Shown: positions 21,156 through 32,422 of the stretch, in pieces
How positions within the stretch are numbered: the stretch's first letter is position 1
How the letters are laid out: every line of letters begins with the position of its first letter
NCBI RefSeq assembly: GCF_000315625.1
Contig: NW_005434637.1
Location: 443,985 to 507,984 of the forward strand
Length of the DNA stretch: 64,000 nt
Reading direction: 5' to 3'
Origin: Guillardia theta CCMP2712
Taxonomy: Eukaryota > Cryptophyceae > Pyrenomonadales > Geminigeraceae
Made by a program: the position numbers and the translations under genes
The notes under the pieces: generated by a model
Databases searched by the model: none
Told to the model about the DNA's origin: nothing
What the model saw: the letters and a program-made list of their open reading frames with translations, nothing else

Positions 21156-24100
21156 TCAAAAGATGAACTTGGGGCTCTTGAATCCCATCGTAGTCAGTCG
21201 GAGGGCAGGAGAGCTCGCGTCGCTCTCTCGCCCGTAGGCACTTCCAATCGATAGGCCTGTCGCTCCTGTGTAGCAGTGAGGAGGACAGGAAGAGGACAAG
21301 GTGGGAGGGAGAGGAAAGTTGGGGCAGGGGGGGATGAAAAAGTGGGAATGGAGGGAGATAGCAGGAAGGAGAGAGTTACCGCTGGCTTCGCTTCTATCTA
21401 GCTTCTCAAACTCTTCGAGCGGGGGGATTGAAGTGTAAGAGGCAGTCTCAGATATGTCGCCAGGAGAGATCTGGAGGTTGATCGAACCAACGCGAGGAGA
21501 GAGCTTGTGCTTGTCGTTGCCAGGAGTCGACATGAGGCCGAAGGTGGAGAGCTGCTGGGGTGCCCGATTCCTCTCCTATAGACAGCAGACATCGATAAGC
21601 AGGTGAAGACCAAGGGTTGACCGGGGGAGGGAAGCGGAGAGAGAGAGAGAGCGCGCGCGCGGGCGAGGAAACGAGGAGACAGAGATGGATGGTGACGAGA
21701 GAAAGCGAGGGAGACGGAGACGGAGGGAGCGCGAAGGGAGAGGAACATGAAGCTCGAGAGAAGACAGGTGCTCCATACCTCGCCGTTGGTCCACAGCGAC
21801 GCCGTTGACATGTCAACACTCATGGTGTGCTGTACGTCCATCTCCGAGTGCCGCTGGATGTGCGAGATGTCGCTGAGCCGACGAGACTCTTCGCTCCTCT
21901 GATGCGACGACTCCATCTCCTCCATCCTCCTCTGCACCGCATCGAAGGCTGCACGTGCCAGCCTTGTCGCCCTCTCCGCGTCGTTGTTGCAGTGGAGGAG
22001 GAGGCGTCTTGCCGTGTGCTCGGTGATGCCGGACCCAACGTTAAGGATGACTTCCCTCACCTTGCTGTCCTCACTCACTAGCGGAGCTTCTTCTGCCTGC
22101 GAGTATCTCGACTCGAGTTCCTTCAGCTTCCTCAGTAGCTCTTCCTTCTCTCCCGCCAGCTTCGCCATCTCCTCCTGATCCTCAAGCCTCGCTACCTCCG
22201 TCAGCCTCAGCCGGTCTCTCGTTTGCTGCGCACGGAAGGTGAGAAGGCAGTGCATGAGAATGTGGAGAGAGCAAGGATGAGAAGGAGCACCGGGAGGGAG
22301 GGAGGGAGGGAGGGAGGGAGGGAGGGAGGGAGGGAGGGAGGGAGGGAAGATAGGATCAGGAAGCTTCATCTGCTTACCTCGAGCTGTTCCTGTAGCTCCT
22401 GCTTGTCTCTGCTCAGCTCCTTGCGGATCGTCTCCACACGCTCCTTCAAGTTCTCCTCCACCTGCTCTGAGTCCCTCGCTGGGAGCTGCGCGATGGCCCG
22501 CTGCAGCGCCTGCTTTTCTGCCCACATGGACTGCATCAGCCGATCCTTCTCCTCCATCGCAAGGACCCTCTCCTCGTCCAGCTGCGCCTGTCCCAAACGT
22601 GTCATCGCCCCTCGAGCACTCAGAATTGCACGCGGCACCCGCAGGTACTCGATCTGCTCCTGCAGCTCCACCCGCCTCGCGAGCTCTTGTTCTAGCGCTT
22701 CCTGTAGGTTGACCACCCCGTTCTCAAGCAAGTCTCTCTCCTTCACCGCCCTGCTGCAAGTCAGCTGAGGTCACAGGGAAAGGCACAAGACCTCTTGAGC
22801 AGTACACTGCTGTTCTCAAGCAGAAACTTTCCTCGCTCTGAAGGATTGGCCCTGTGGTATTTCAGGAGCAGAAGAGCGAGACCAAGGGAGATGGGGGAAA
22901 GAAGGGCTGAAGGAGCAGAACTTGAGCGCTTTCACGGAGGACAATAGGAGAGGCTGGTGAAAGAATCGCACGGAAGAGGCTTTGAGATGTCGAGAGACGC
23001 TCGGCTCGGACTCTCCGAAGAGCTAAGGAGGGTCAGATTCATCAACCCATCTCAGCGTCGTCTCACTTGACGGAGTTGTCGGCAAGCAGGAAGCGGGGCT
23101 CCCGCAGGAGCTGCGAGCATGCTTCCTCGTAGTGGGCCTGATAAGAATCAGGCCAGAAGGGAGGAGGGAGGGGGACCTGAAGATGATCCAGCTGACGCTC
23201 TAGTTCCTTGTTCCTGTCCATAGTCTTCTCTTGCTCAACCTATTGCCTGATCAGCTCTCCCTCTCCCTCTTCTCTGCAGACCTGGCATTCCCACACTCTC
23301 GTGTGTTCCTCATTGATCATGTCCTGCAAACCCTTGATTTGGCCTCTCAGCCTTTCGACCTCGTTGCTCTTCCCCTCCTTCTCTTCACGCAGCTCCTTCA
23401 GCTTGCCGCGCAAGGTATCGATATTCCTCTCCGTGGAGGACAGCAGCGCGTCCCCGTTGTTGAGAAGGTACTGCGTCGCCAAGTTCGCTTGCTCTTCCCG
23501 CGTTTCGTATTCAGAGATCTGAAGGCAATTCAGCGGAGGAAGCAGAGAGCTGGAGAGGGGAGCTGAAGGAGATAAGGATCAGCAGGATGAGAATCTCACT
23601 CGTCGTTGTAGATTTTCGATCCTCTTCGCCATCTCTTTGATCTGAGATTTAAGAACTTCTTGCAGGTTGGACGCGAAAGTCCTTTCTTGCTCCGTCTCCA
23701 TCAGGTATGAAGCAAATTCCTGCACGTGCATCAAGCGAAGCAGAGACAGAGAGGATAGTGGGGGAGGAACCTTCTGCTTGCGCTGGAAGTCTTTCTCCAT
23801 GCACACAAACTCATCTTTGAGGGCTTTTAGGTCGCACTCAAGCTTCCTTCTCTTCGTTCTCTCCGCTTCTGTCTGCCACATCTGATGCTGCAGCCGCTGC
23901 TTCACGTCCTCCATCTCTGTCTTGAGCATCTTCGCTCGCTCTACTCCCTTGGAAGGCGTTCCTCCCGGGCTGACCCCCAGCACTGTCCGCATAGCAAAGT
24001 ACTGCAAAGAAGCTAGTAAGAAGCTTGCAACCGCAGGAGGGGTTAGCGAGGAGGGTTGGAGGCAGACGGAGAGGCGGGAGAGAGGAGAGGCCAAAAGGAT

Positions 24101-27100
24101 GCAGCATCGACCTGCTCACAGACGTAGTCGCTCTTGACGATCCTTTGCTGGGCATCGGAGAGCTTGAAGTCCATGCCCTGCAGCTGAGCGTAGACCGCGT
24201 TGAGCTCCTCCTGCTTGTGCCACAGGCTTCTCTTGAGCTCTTCGGTTGCATCGTCCGTCTCTTCCCGCCACTTGAACGCTTGCAGCAGCTTGTCCTCAAG
24301 TGCAGCATTCTGAGCGTCGGCCTCCTCCAGCATTTCCCGCATGCTCTGCATGTTCTCCTCGCTCTCCAGTAGCAGATGCTGGTACTCTTCGGACTGACTG
24401 GAAATCTTCTCCTGCTGCTCGCGGTACTCACGAAGATTGCAACAGGCTTCCTTCAGCGTCCTGCAGAGATCAAAGGATAGGGTTTCCATGGAGCTAATCA
24501 ATTCCTCCTCCTCTGCCTCTGTCTGTCCGAAAGAAGATAGTTGTTGAGACGGTTGAGTGCTTGAGCGTGTCGATCCGACACGCTCCTGTAGAACAAGCAA
24601 GTCTCGCCTAAGGCGCTCGTTCTCCCTGCTCTTCTCTGTCATCTTCCTCTGCATCTCCTCCATGATGGTCGCCATCTGCTCCTCCACCCCTTCCAACGCG
24701 TTGATGGAAGCGCATTTCTCCATTTCAAGGTCTTTTGCTTTCTCGTAGATTAGAGCCATCTGGCTCCTCATCCTGCCCACCCTCTCGTCTCGCTCTCTGC
24801 TGAGTTGCATGGCTTCCTCCTCCACACGCTCGAACGTGCTCTCCACCTGCTGTAGCATGACGTCCAGCATCGCAAGCCCCTCCTGCTCTTGTTGATGCTG
24901 CAGACCACTCTCAACCATCACGCTCTCACTCCTCAGCTGCGCTGCCTCTTCCTCTGCTCGCACCTCCGCGACTCTCCTCCCCAATGCTGATACCACGCCT
25001 TCGAGCCCATCGAAGAGAGATGACAGCAGGTCCACGTGATCGGAATAGGCAGTGCAGAGCTCTACGAGTCCAGTGTTGCTGTCCCTCAGCTCCTTCTTCT
25101 CCTTCCTGCTCAACTCCAAGTGGTTGCGTAGGGAGGAGATCTTGCTCTGCATTTCTCCCAGCAGGGATTCTTGATCCCGAAGCTCGCTCGACATCCTTCG
25201 CAGCTCACGGACTTCACGTCGGGAAGCAGCAAGCTGATCTTCTTTCGCTCTCGCTTCCTCATGGAGCCTGTCGATATGCGCAAGGAGTGACTCCTTCTCG
25301 TCGCTAGAGGTCCTCTGCAGTGCCAGGATCTCCTGCAGGTATCATCATGAGAGAAGAATGACGATGACAAAGGGGAGCAGATGGTTATGGAGGGGGAGAA
25401 TGTAAAGAGGATGAAATAAAGACAGAAAGTGGGAAAATCACCAGCTTGAGGGAGTCAGCTGACTCAAGGAGGGCGCTGAGCTCGGAATCGTGCATCTTCT
25501 TCATCTCAGATTTCTCGTGCTACAGTTCATGTCACAAAAGAGTCAGAGGGTGTTGAATGGACCTCAAGCTCCTTCTCCTTCTCCGCTGCTCTCTCGTTCA
25601 AAGCGTTCAGCTGCAGGATTGCTTCCTGAAGCTCCTGCTTCTCCTCTCCCAGCTGCTTCAGTCTGATGGCTGCTCGCTCTAGAGCGCCCTTCAACTCCTC
25701 GATGGAGGAGTCCGCAATTTGAAGATTGGTTCGCGTCTACAACACAACCCATTATGCGCGAGCTAGCAAGGCTACAACTCGTTACCTCCTGGATTGAGTT
25801 GATGGACTCTTGGCCTTCCTGCTCGAAGCAGTCCTTCATCGACTCAACGTGCACTTGAGTTTGCAAGAGCTCCTCCTTCAAGATTGTCAACAGCACTCTC
25901 TCCCCCGCTACAGCCTCCTGCATCACCTTCAGCTCTTTCAGGAACGTCGAGGACTTGAGAAGGAGATCTGTGAGTTCCTGTTGAGGACTGTGAATCACGT
26001 GCAAAAAAAGGTGCAGCAGGATACAGAGTTCTTGGATCTCTCCACTTCCAGCTCCTCTTCAGTTGCAGCAAGCTTCTCTTCGTAGGAAGAGAGGGCTGAA
26101 GTCTTCTCCTGCAGATGGAGCTGCGCAGAGTTGAGCTGCTCGCTCAGCTGGTTGAAATTCTCTTTGTGCCGATCGAGTTGGACATTCAAGCTTGAGATTT
26201 CCTCCTGGTGTGAAGAGAGTCGAGCAGAGAGTTGATCATTGAACGTGATAGATTTCTGGATCTCCTCTCCCTTGCTCGCTAGGAGGATTTGCGCATGCTA
26301 AGAACACAGGCAGCCGGTCAGATACGCAACAATGTAAGCTTCAGCGGACCTGAAGCGCTTCTTCTTGTCTCGCTCCCTGTAGCTTCTGATCCATCACATT
26401 CTGTTCCAGCACCTCCATACTCGACTGAGTCGTTGCCACCAGCGAAGTGATGGACGTCAACATCGTTGAGCATTCTTCCAGATAACGGTTTGTGATCTGC
26501 ATCTCGTAGTCCTTGGTGGCGTTGTCGTTGATGAGATCAATCAGCCTCTTCTTCTGATCGGAAATCTCCAGATTAAGACGTGCAATGTCTTTCGACTTCT
26601 CCTCCTCCTGTTTCTTTGACGCCGAGACCTCTTCCTCCATCGCGGACTTCTCACGCTGTCACCAACATCAACGGCTTGTCTCATCGACAAATCATCTCAC
26701 CTCATTGCGACTTTTGACATCTTCCATTTGACTCACAAGATCTTTCATGCTCTGCTCCTGCTGTCTAAGTTTGATGTATACCTCTCCCATCTCTTTCCAG
26801 CTCTTGTCCAACCCAGACTCAAGAGCCCTGCACGCATCAGAGCTCTCCTCGATCACGGCGCCCAGAATCCTCAGAGTCTGAAGGGAATCCTGACAGGTTC
26901 CTTCCATGCTACCGAGCTTGCTTGACATGGAGCGAACTTGACCTTCCTTCTCTTCCAGCACCCTCTCCGACTTTCATATCAAATCAACTTCTTTCGCGCA
27001 TTCAACATTCAAATATTAGAGCTCACCTGGTGTATGTCAGAGGAAAGCAAGTCCTTGAGGCACTCCAGCTCTGTCAGACATTCTCGGAACTTGAGCTCAT

Positions 27101-28570
27101 TCCATGCTGCGCTAAATTCTCCAAGAGCTCTTTCACACTGCTTCAGTCTCGAGCCTTGGCTGTCGAGACCCGAGCACTTCTTCTCCTGCAAAAGTTTTAC
27201 GAACAAGAAAAGCGGATCCATCTTTACCATGGCAATATTCTGTTGCTGCAGCTCATCTCTCTTCAGCTCCAATTCATCGATCTGATCGTTAGCCTCCTCG
27301 AGTTTCGCTGCCTGCTCTTCCATCTCAGCCTTCAACGAGAAGAGCTTTTTCATCAGCGAATCCTCGTTCGTCTGATGCAAGGTAGCATTCTGCTCGGACA
27401 CCTCCAGGCGGGATCGCAGAGCATCCATCTCTTCTTTCGAAGATTCGCACACATTTCTGTTTTGAAGCTGCAAGTTTGCAACTTCGTCCCTGAACGCCAT
27501 CAAGGACTCCTGGGTGTGCTTTACAGCTTCCTTCAGCTGCTCGATCTTGACATCCTTCTCTGCGTTGGAATGTTTGTAGGACTTCAGTTCAGAGTCTCTG
27601 TCTTTGACTGTCTGGTCCAACCTCTGAACCTCTTGCTCTAACTCCTTCACCACCATCTTCAGCCTGTCAATCTCAAGATCTTTCTCCATCAGGGACTGTT
27701 CATACTCTCTGTCTTGTTTCTCGCTAGCCTTTTGTGCCTCGTCCTTCACTTGTTTAGAATATTCTTCTGCCTTGAAAAGCTCCTGGCGGATCTTTTCAGC
27801 TTCTTCACTTCCAGCTGAAATCTGCAACGAAAGCGCGTACGTTTTCTCCTTCTCCTTCTCGAGTGCTGCGTGCAACTCGCGAATTTGCTCTCGGATCACT
27901 TCAATCTCCAATTCTTCAGCGGATTTAACAGGTGAGGAGTTACGATTGCGCAGAGCTTCTTTCAGCTCTGCGTGAAGGGTGTTCAGGGCGTCTTCCTCAG
28001 CCTTGATGGCTCTCAGCTGCTCTTCAAGGGCCTGATGCTTCTCAGGACTGTTGGGAGAATCAAAGAGTCGGCTAGATATTTCCTGCTTGTTCCTGATAGA
28101 TTCTTTGATCGTCTGCAGGGATGGTACATCATGTGCTCGGTACGGTGGTGGCGTCTGCGCCTCCTGCAAACAAGAGCATAAGAAGTAGGATTGGTGGGTT
28201 TGAGAGAGCTACACACCGGAAACGCCTCCAGGTCTTGACTCAACCTTGAACGCTGGGAATAGTCTAGAGGGAGATGATCGTGACGGAGATCTCCAACACT
28301 AGCCAGAGAGTGAGCATCGCTCAGCCTGAATCCGCTCAAGGAGCAGGCGTCACTGCCTCTCACGGTCGGCTGCTGGCTGAGGAGCGATGCGCGAGAGAGA
28401 AGGTCCTGTGAGTTCACATTCTCCTTGTCCATGCATGACGGTAGGCCTGACTTGTCTGGTGGGATGGGGAGGGGCTTGCCCATCACTCTCGATCCCCGCG
28501 AAGCTCTTAGCTTCGCCGGTGTCAGAGGCGACGGCGCATCCTCCCTTAACTCCTTTCGAGCACGCGGCAT
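21156..28570 (-). CDS. Very long coiled-coil protein (1,936 residues)
   Basis: Nineteen exons: 28570-28217, 28163-27228, 27185-27027, 26970-26701, 26655-26350, 26297-26025, 25977-25786, 25736-25563, 25519-25442, 25332-24112, 24001-23771, 23719-23600, 23518-23282, 23239-23177, 23137-23067, 22750-22378, 22225-21779, 21575-21380, 21265-21156. They sum to 5,811 nt, a multiple of three. Residues 1-120 are disordered and Ser/Pro/Arg-rich (MPRARKELREDAPSPLTPAK). From about 150 to 1,740 it is nearly continuous heptad repeat rich in Glu, Leu, Gln and Lys. Near 1,742-1,775 GSGITEHTARRLLLHCNND resembles a small UBA-like helical bundle (weak). The tail ends MGFKSPKFIF. No motor or catalytic domain. Such proteins often scaffold basal bodies, Golgi or flagella, but nothing here proves which. 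Convergent with the SNARE gene (160 bp). The 316-nt intron 23066-22751 is much longer than the rest and may hide another exon. Confidence 0.85.
22290..22347 (+). repeat. (GGGA)n repeat in an intron of the coiled-coil gene
   Basis: About 13 GGGA units inside the intron 22226-22377. On the coding strand it is a TCCC run close to the donor side of the intron. Confidence 0.9.
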
Positions 28571-29595
28571 GGCGGGTAGGATTCGAAACGTACGAGGTGT
28601 AGAGGGTGGTACATCGGAAGTGGAGGCAGAATCGGAAGGGTACTCAAAATTGATATGATAGTACCGGGTACTTTCATATCAGAAGATAGGAGAGAAATAG
28701 GGTACCTACAACTCTGGTATTCTGTCCGAGGGTGGGTTATGTTTGACAGGGGTGGGGGTTCTATTTGAAACCCTACAGCTCCACAGCGCCACTCTGAAGC
28801 TAATCCGCCTCGGGAGAAAACCACCCTACCCTGGAATCAACTATTTAAGCAGGGGTCATGTACGACCCGAGGGTAGGGGTGGAATTGATGGGGGGGTCAA
28901 GCTGAAGGGGTTGGGGGTGAAGGAAGATGGTAGTCAAGTAATGAAATAGATGTCAACGGTCCAGGTGGGTGGGTGTTGTAGAATTGGATAAGGGGGTGGG
29001 GGTGCTAGGGTCTACGGGAAGGAGGCGCCGCGCATGTCGGCGATGTGGCGGCATGTCATCAAGCGGTAAGAGAACAGAGAGGAGCCAGCAGGCAGTAGGA
29101 CGCACAACGAAGGATGCACGAGGCAGGATACAGGAGGGAGGAGGGAGGGAAAGGAAGAGATGGCAGGGAGGGGGAGCAGGAAGACCTTGGGAAGAGGAGA
29201 GCGAGGGTGGAATAGGGAGGGAGGTATGGAGGGAGGAACAGGCATGGGTGATGCAACAGCCAATAGACGAGAAAGATAAGATCAAGGATCAAGTTCTGTA
29301 AAGCTGGGCACTGGCAACAAGTATGTACACAGGATCGAAACAACAGATATGTACATATTGCATGACCAACGTGATTTATCCCCACGCTGAATATGTCATG
29401 GAAACAGACCGTCGCAGGCAAACCTGTCCATAGCACGAGCAGGTAGCGTAACCATGAACTTCCAAAAAGAAAGACAACTGATCCGGCACGCCAGGTTGCC
29501 TGATGGGCAGGAGCTTCCTTCACTCGCTGAGGTGGGCTGGGAACGCGCCTTCCGTAGAAGTGAGTTTGGGTCGTCTGACTTGGATCGAACTGCAG
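28571..29595. other. Intergenic region between divergent genes, G-rich motifs
   Basis: About 1 kb. 28690-28985 contains several GGGTAGGGGT/GGGGTGGGGGT-like words, including TACGACCCGAGGGTAGGGGT (28861-28880). 29030-29260 is GA-rich (GAGGGAGG). Upstream-most open frames at 29454-29590 may include a first exon of the MIC60 gene, but none splices in a way I could confirm. Confidence 0.45.
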
Positions 29596-31848
29596 GGGGG
29601 AACATGGCGAGGGTCAACATGGAAGCCAAGGGAAGGGCGGATCGAACTTTCCTTGGTTGCGGGTGGCAGCTGTCGCAACTCCTGCTCTGCTGTGGGCAAT
29701 GAAGGTGAAGAGCTTCAAAGACTGCCCTGAGGATGCTGATGCTGGCATCAGGATAATACCATGGATGTCGCTGAGTGGAAAGAGCTACTCAAAGACATCT
29801 TGGGCATCGAAGATCAAGTCGTCCTCACACGGGGATCTGATGATGGGGCTGTGAGACGACCTGGTTTGTTGACTATCGCAGCGGCTGTAGAGAACATCAG
29901 GGCACAGAAGAAGGATGAGAAAACGAATGGAGGATCCCCTCCTTCCGCTGACAAAGATTCTTCTCAGCCTTCTCAAGGACCCCGTGCACCTCCTTCCTCT
30001 TTCACGGAAGGAGCTGAAGAGATTCAGAAGATCGAGAAGTCAGAGAAGCAAGAGAGCGATAAACGCGTGGAGATGTACAACAATTTACTGTCAGAGTTGG
30101 AGAGATTGAAAAAGGAGAGGGATGTGTTGGAGGAGGAGAGCAAAAAGCTCAGGGAGGCGCTACATGCTACTAAGGACACAGCAACTCAACCAACAGTTGT
30201 GTTCCAACACCGCGAGCTAGACGATCACTGGCAGAGCAAGCTTGCACAGCTCAGCGCAGCTAAGACGACAGAGAAGATGTTGGAAGCGCTTCATCAGCAG
30301 ATTGCGTCAGGAGACGAGGTCCTGCAGTCTCACAGCCTGTCATCGGGAGCTATCAACGAGCGAGGAGTCGACCTGTCGAAAGAGAAGGGCCTTTCTGAAG
30401 ATTCAACTCTTGAGCAGGTTCAGGGCAGAATCAGGCAAGTTCTGGTTGAGCTGCACCTGCGAACGCGACTGGAAGCGCAGCGGCTGCGAGAGGCCGTGAA
30501 GATGACAGAGGATGCGGTCCAGTCCGAGCAGATGCAGAAGCTTTCTCTTCAGCTAGTGGCGCAGGAGAACGAGCTGCAGAGATTGATGGAGATGAAGGTG
30601 GAAGAGATTCGCAGGCATGCAGAAGAGGAGATCTCGAAGATCGATGAGACTTACGACCAGAGGATCCGGGAGGAATGGGTGCAGGTGAACACGCAAGCTG
30701 AACAGCTCCACGATCATGCGTTGAAGATCAAGGAGATACAGCTCGCCCTGGAGAGCGAGAGAGAGCTGGAGAAGGAGCGGGAGAACCTCAAGAAATATTT
30801 CGAGCAAACATCGCAGACGTACGTGGGGAGGATCAAGACGCTGAAAGAAACCGTCTACAAGTTCAACGAAGACGTCGAGGGCTTCTCCAACAACAAGAGA
30901 AACGCTCAGGCATGATGCTCTTGAATCGCTGGGACAACATGGTTGACCATATTGCAGTACGTGCATCAGCTGTCCTTGGCAGCGGACGCGCTCAAGGATG
31001 CTGTCGAATCCGGCAGAAACTGTTCCAAGGAGGTCAAGTTCCTTAGGAAGCTGGCAGGCAGGCAAGCTCATGCTCTGGCTCCGTCTGACTGCGGGGCAGG
31101 AGGAGATACAGCTGTTGACGCAGCCTTATCGACGATCCCGATCAAAGACGGTGACTGCCATCCTCTCATTCAGCAACCTTTGATCAAGTTGGTAGAGATG
31201 AATGTCTCGACCATGGATGAGCTTCAGACTCGGTCCTTTTCTCCTCGTGGCCTCGCCTGCGACTAACGTAGTCTGCCTTCTTCAGTTTCTTCTCTGCCTC
31301 TCTCGAGGCTCGTCGTAGGCTGCTAGTGCCGGAGGGAGGCGGCATGATTCAGGCATGTCAAGACAGCTGAGTGAAAGAAAGCTGATCTCGCGTGCAGGAG
31401 CTGGTGGGGACAGGAATGTCCAAACTTTATGACCTGGGAGGAAGCATCAACTTCCGCCACCCTTCCCCGACCGATAGTCTTCCTGAGGGAGACGACCCTG
31501 CTGCTGTGCGAACTTTTCTGGCCGCATTCTGCTAGTGAGCTGACCTTCATCTAGGTGCTCAAGAGAGCAGGGATCTGGGTGTACCGAGGGCGGATAGCGC
31601 AAGCCATGCAGGAGCTCGAGGTTCTCGAAGGCCGTCCTGCGCAGGCGATGAGCGGGTGAGGGAGAGACAGTTGAAGAGAGACAGGAGAGGAGGGAGGAGG
31701 AGGGAGGAGGAAGGGGTCAGGTCTACACGGGAGTCGATACTGAGGATGATGCAGGTGGATGGAAGAGGCTCGGAGACGGCTGGTGGTGCAGCAGGCGTTG
31801 CAAGTGCTTCATGCGCACATCTCCCTTTCATCGACACAACTCGCTTGA
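29596..31848 (+). CDS. MIC60: MIC60/mitofilin (MICOS core subunit)
   Basis: Inner-membrane protein that shapes crista junctions. Exons: (start uncertain)-29704, 29752-30909, 30958-31232, 31286-31352, 31398-31505, 31555-31655, 31755-31848. The first visible exon ends in a membrane span, VAAVATPALLWAMK, followed by DNTMDVAEWKELLKDILGI. The middle is Pro/Ser linker and long coiled coil. The C-terminal mitofilin signature is complete but spread over exons: YVHQLSLAADALKDAVESG; TAVDAALSTIP; MDELQTR joined to FFSASLEARRRLLVPEGGG; AVLKRAGIWVYRGRIAQAMQ then ELEVLEG; and GWMEEARRRLVVQQALQVL. Introns after 30909 and 31352 have GC donors (GCATG), see findings. The N-terminal presequence exon was not located: the frame is open from about 29579 and an acceptor-like TGCAG ends at 29595. 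Confidence 0.9.
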
Positions 31849-31929
31849 CTTCATTTATTCATTTCCAGTAACTTCTTGATTTGTCCCTCTCATTTACATC
31901 CGATCGACTCTCCCCAGCACCTCCCCCTC

Positions 31930-32376
31930 TCACTTTCCCTCGCCTGCCCCCCTCTTGCCATTCACATCCCGCGGGTCGCAGGAGACGAGCTTGACCTGAT
32001 TCCTCATGTAGTGACCGGCGAGGCTCGACGTCACAGCCTCTGGCTCTCCTGCTTTCAGTGGCCGGGGAGAAAACGCTTCCATCCCTTTCTCCTCACCCTA
32101 GGGTCAATCAGTCAGCCCACCAAATGGGAGGCGTTGCGAAAGAGAGGGAGGGGAAGATAGAAGAGTGAAGGTAGGGAAGGAGGTGAAGGATAACTGCAGA
32201 GGACAAGGGGAGCAAAGCAGCAGTAGAGTCTTCACCGTGCTACCCTTGTTCACAGACGATTCCCTCTTCAACTTGCGGATCTGCAACCATGGCAGTCAAC
32301 AGACAACCGCGGCCCCCAATACACCCCCCACCCGTGTTCCTCCTCCTCCTCCTCCTCCTCCTCCTCCTCCTCCTCC

Positions 32377-32422
<46 letters not shown>

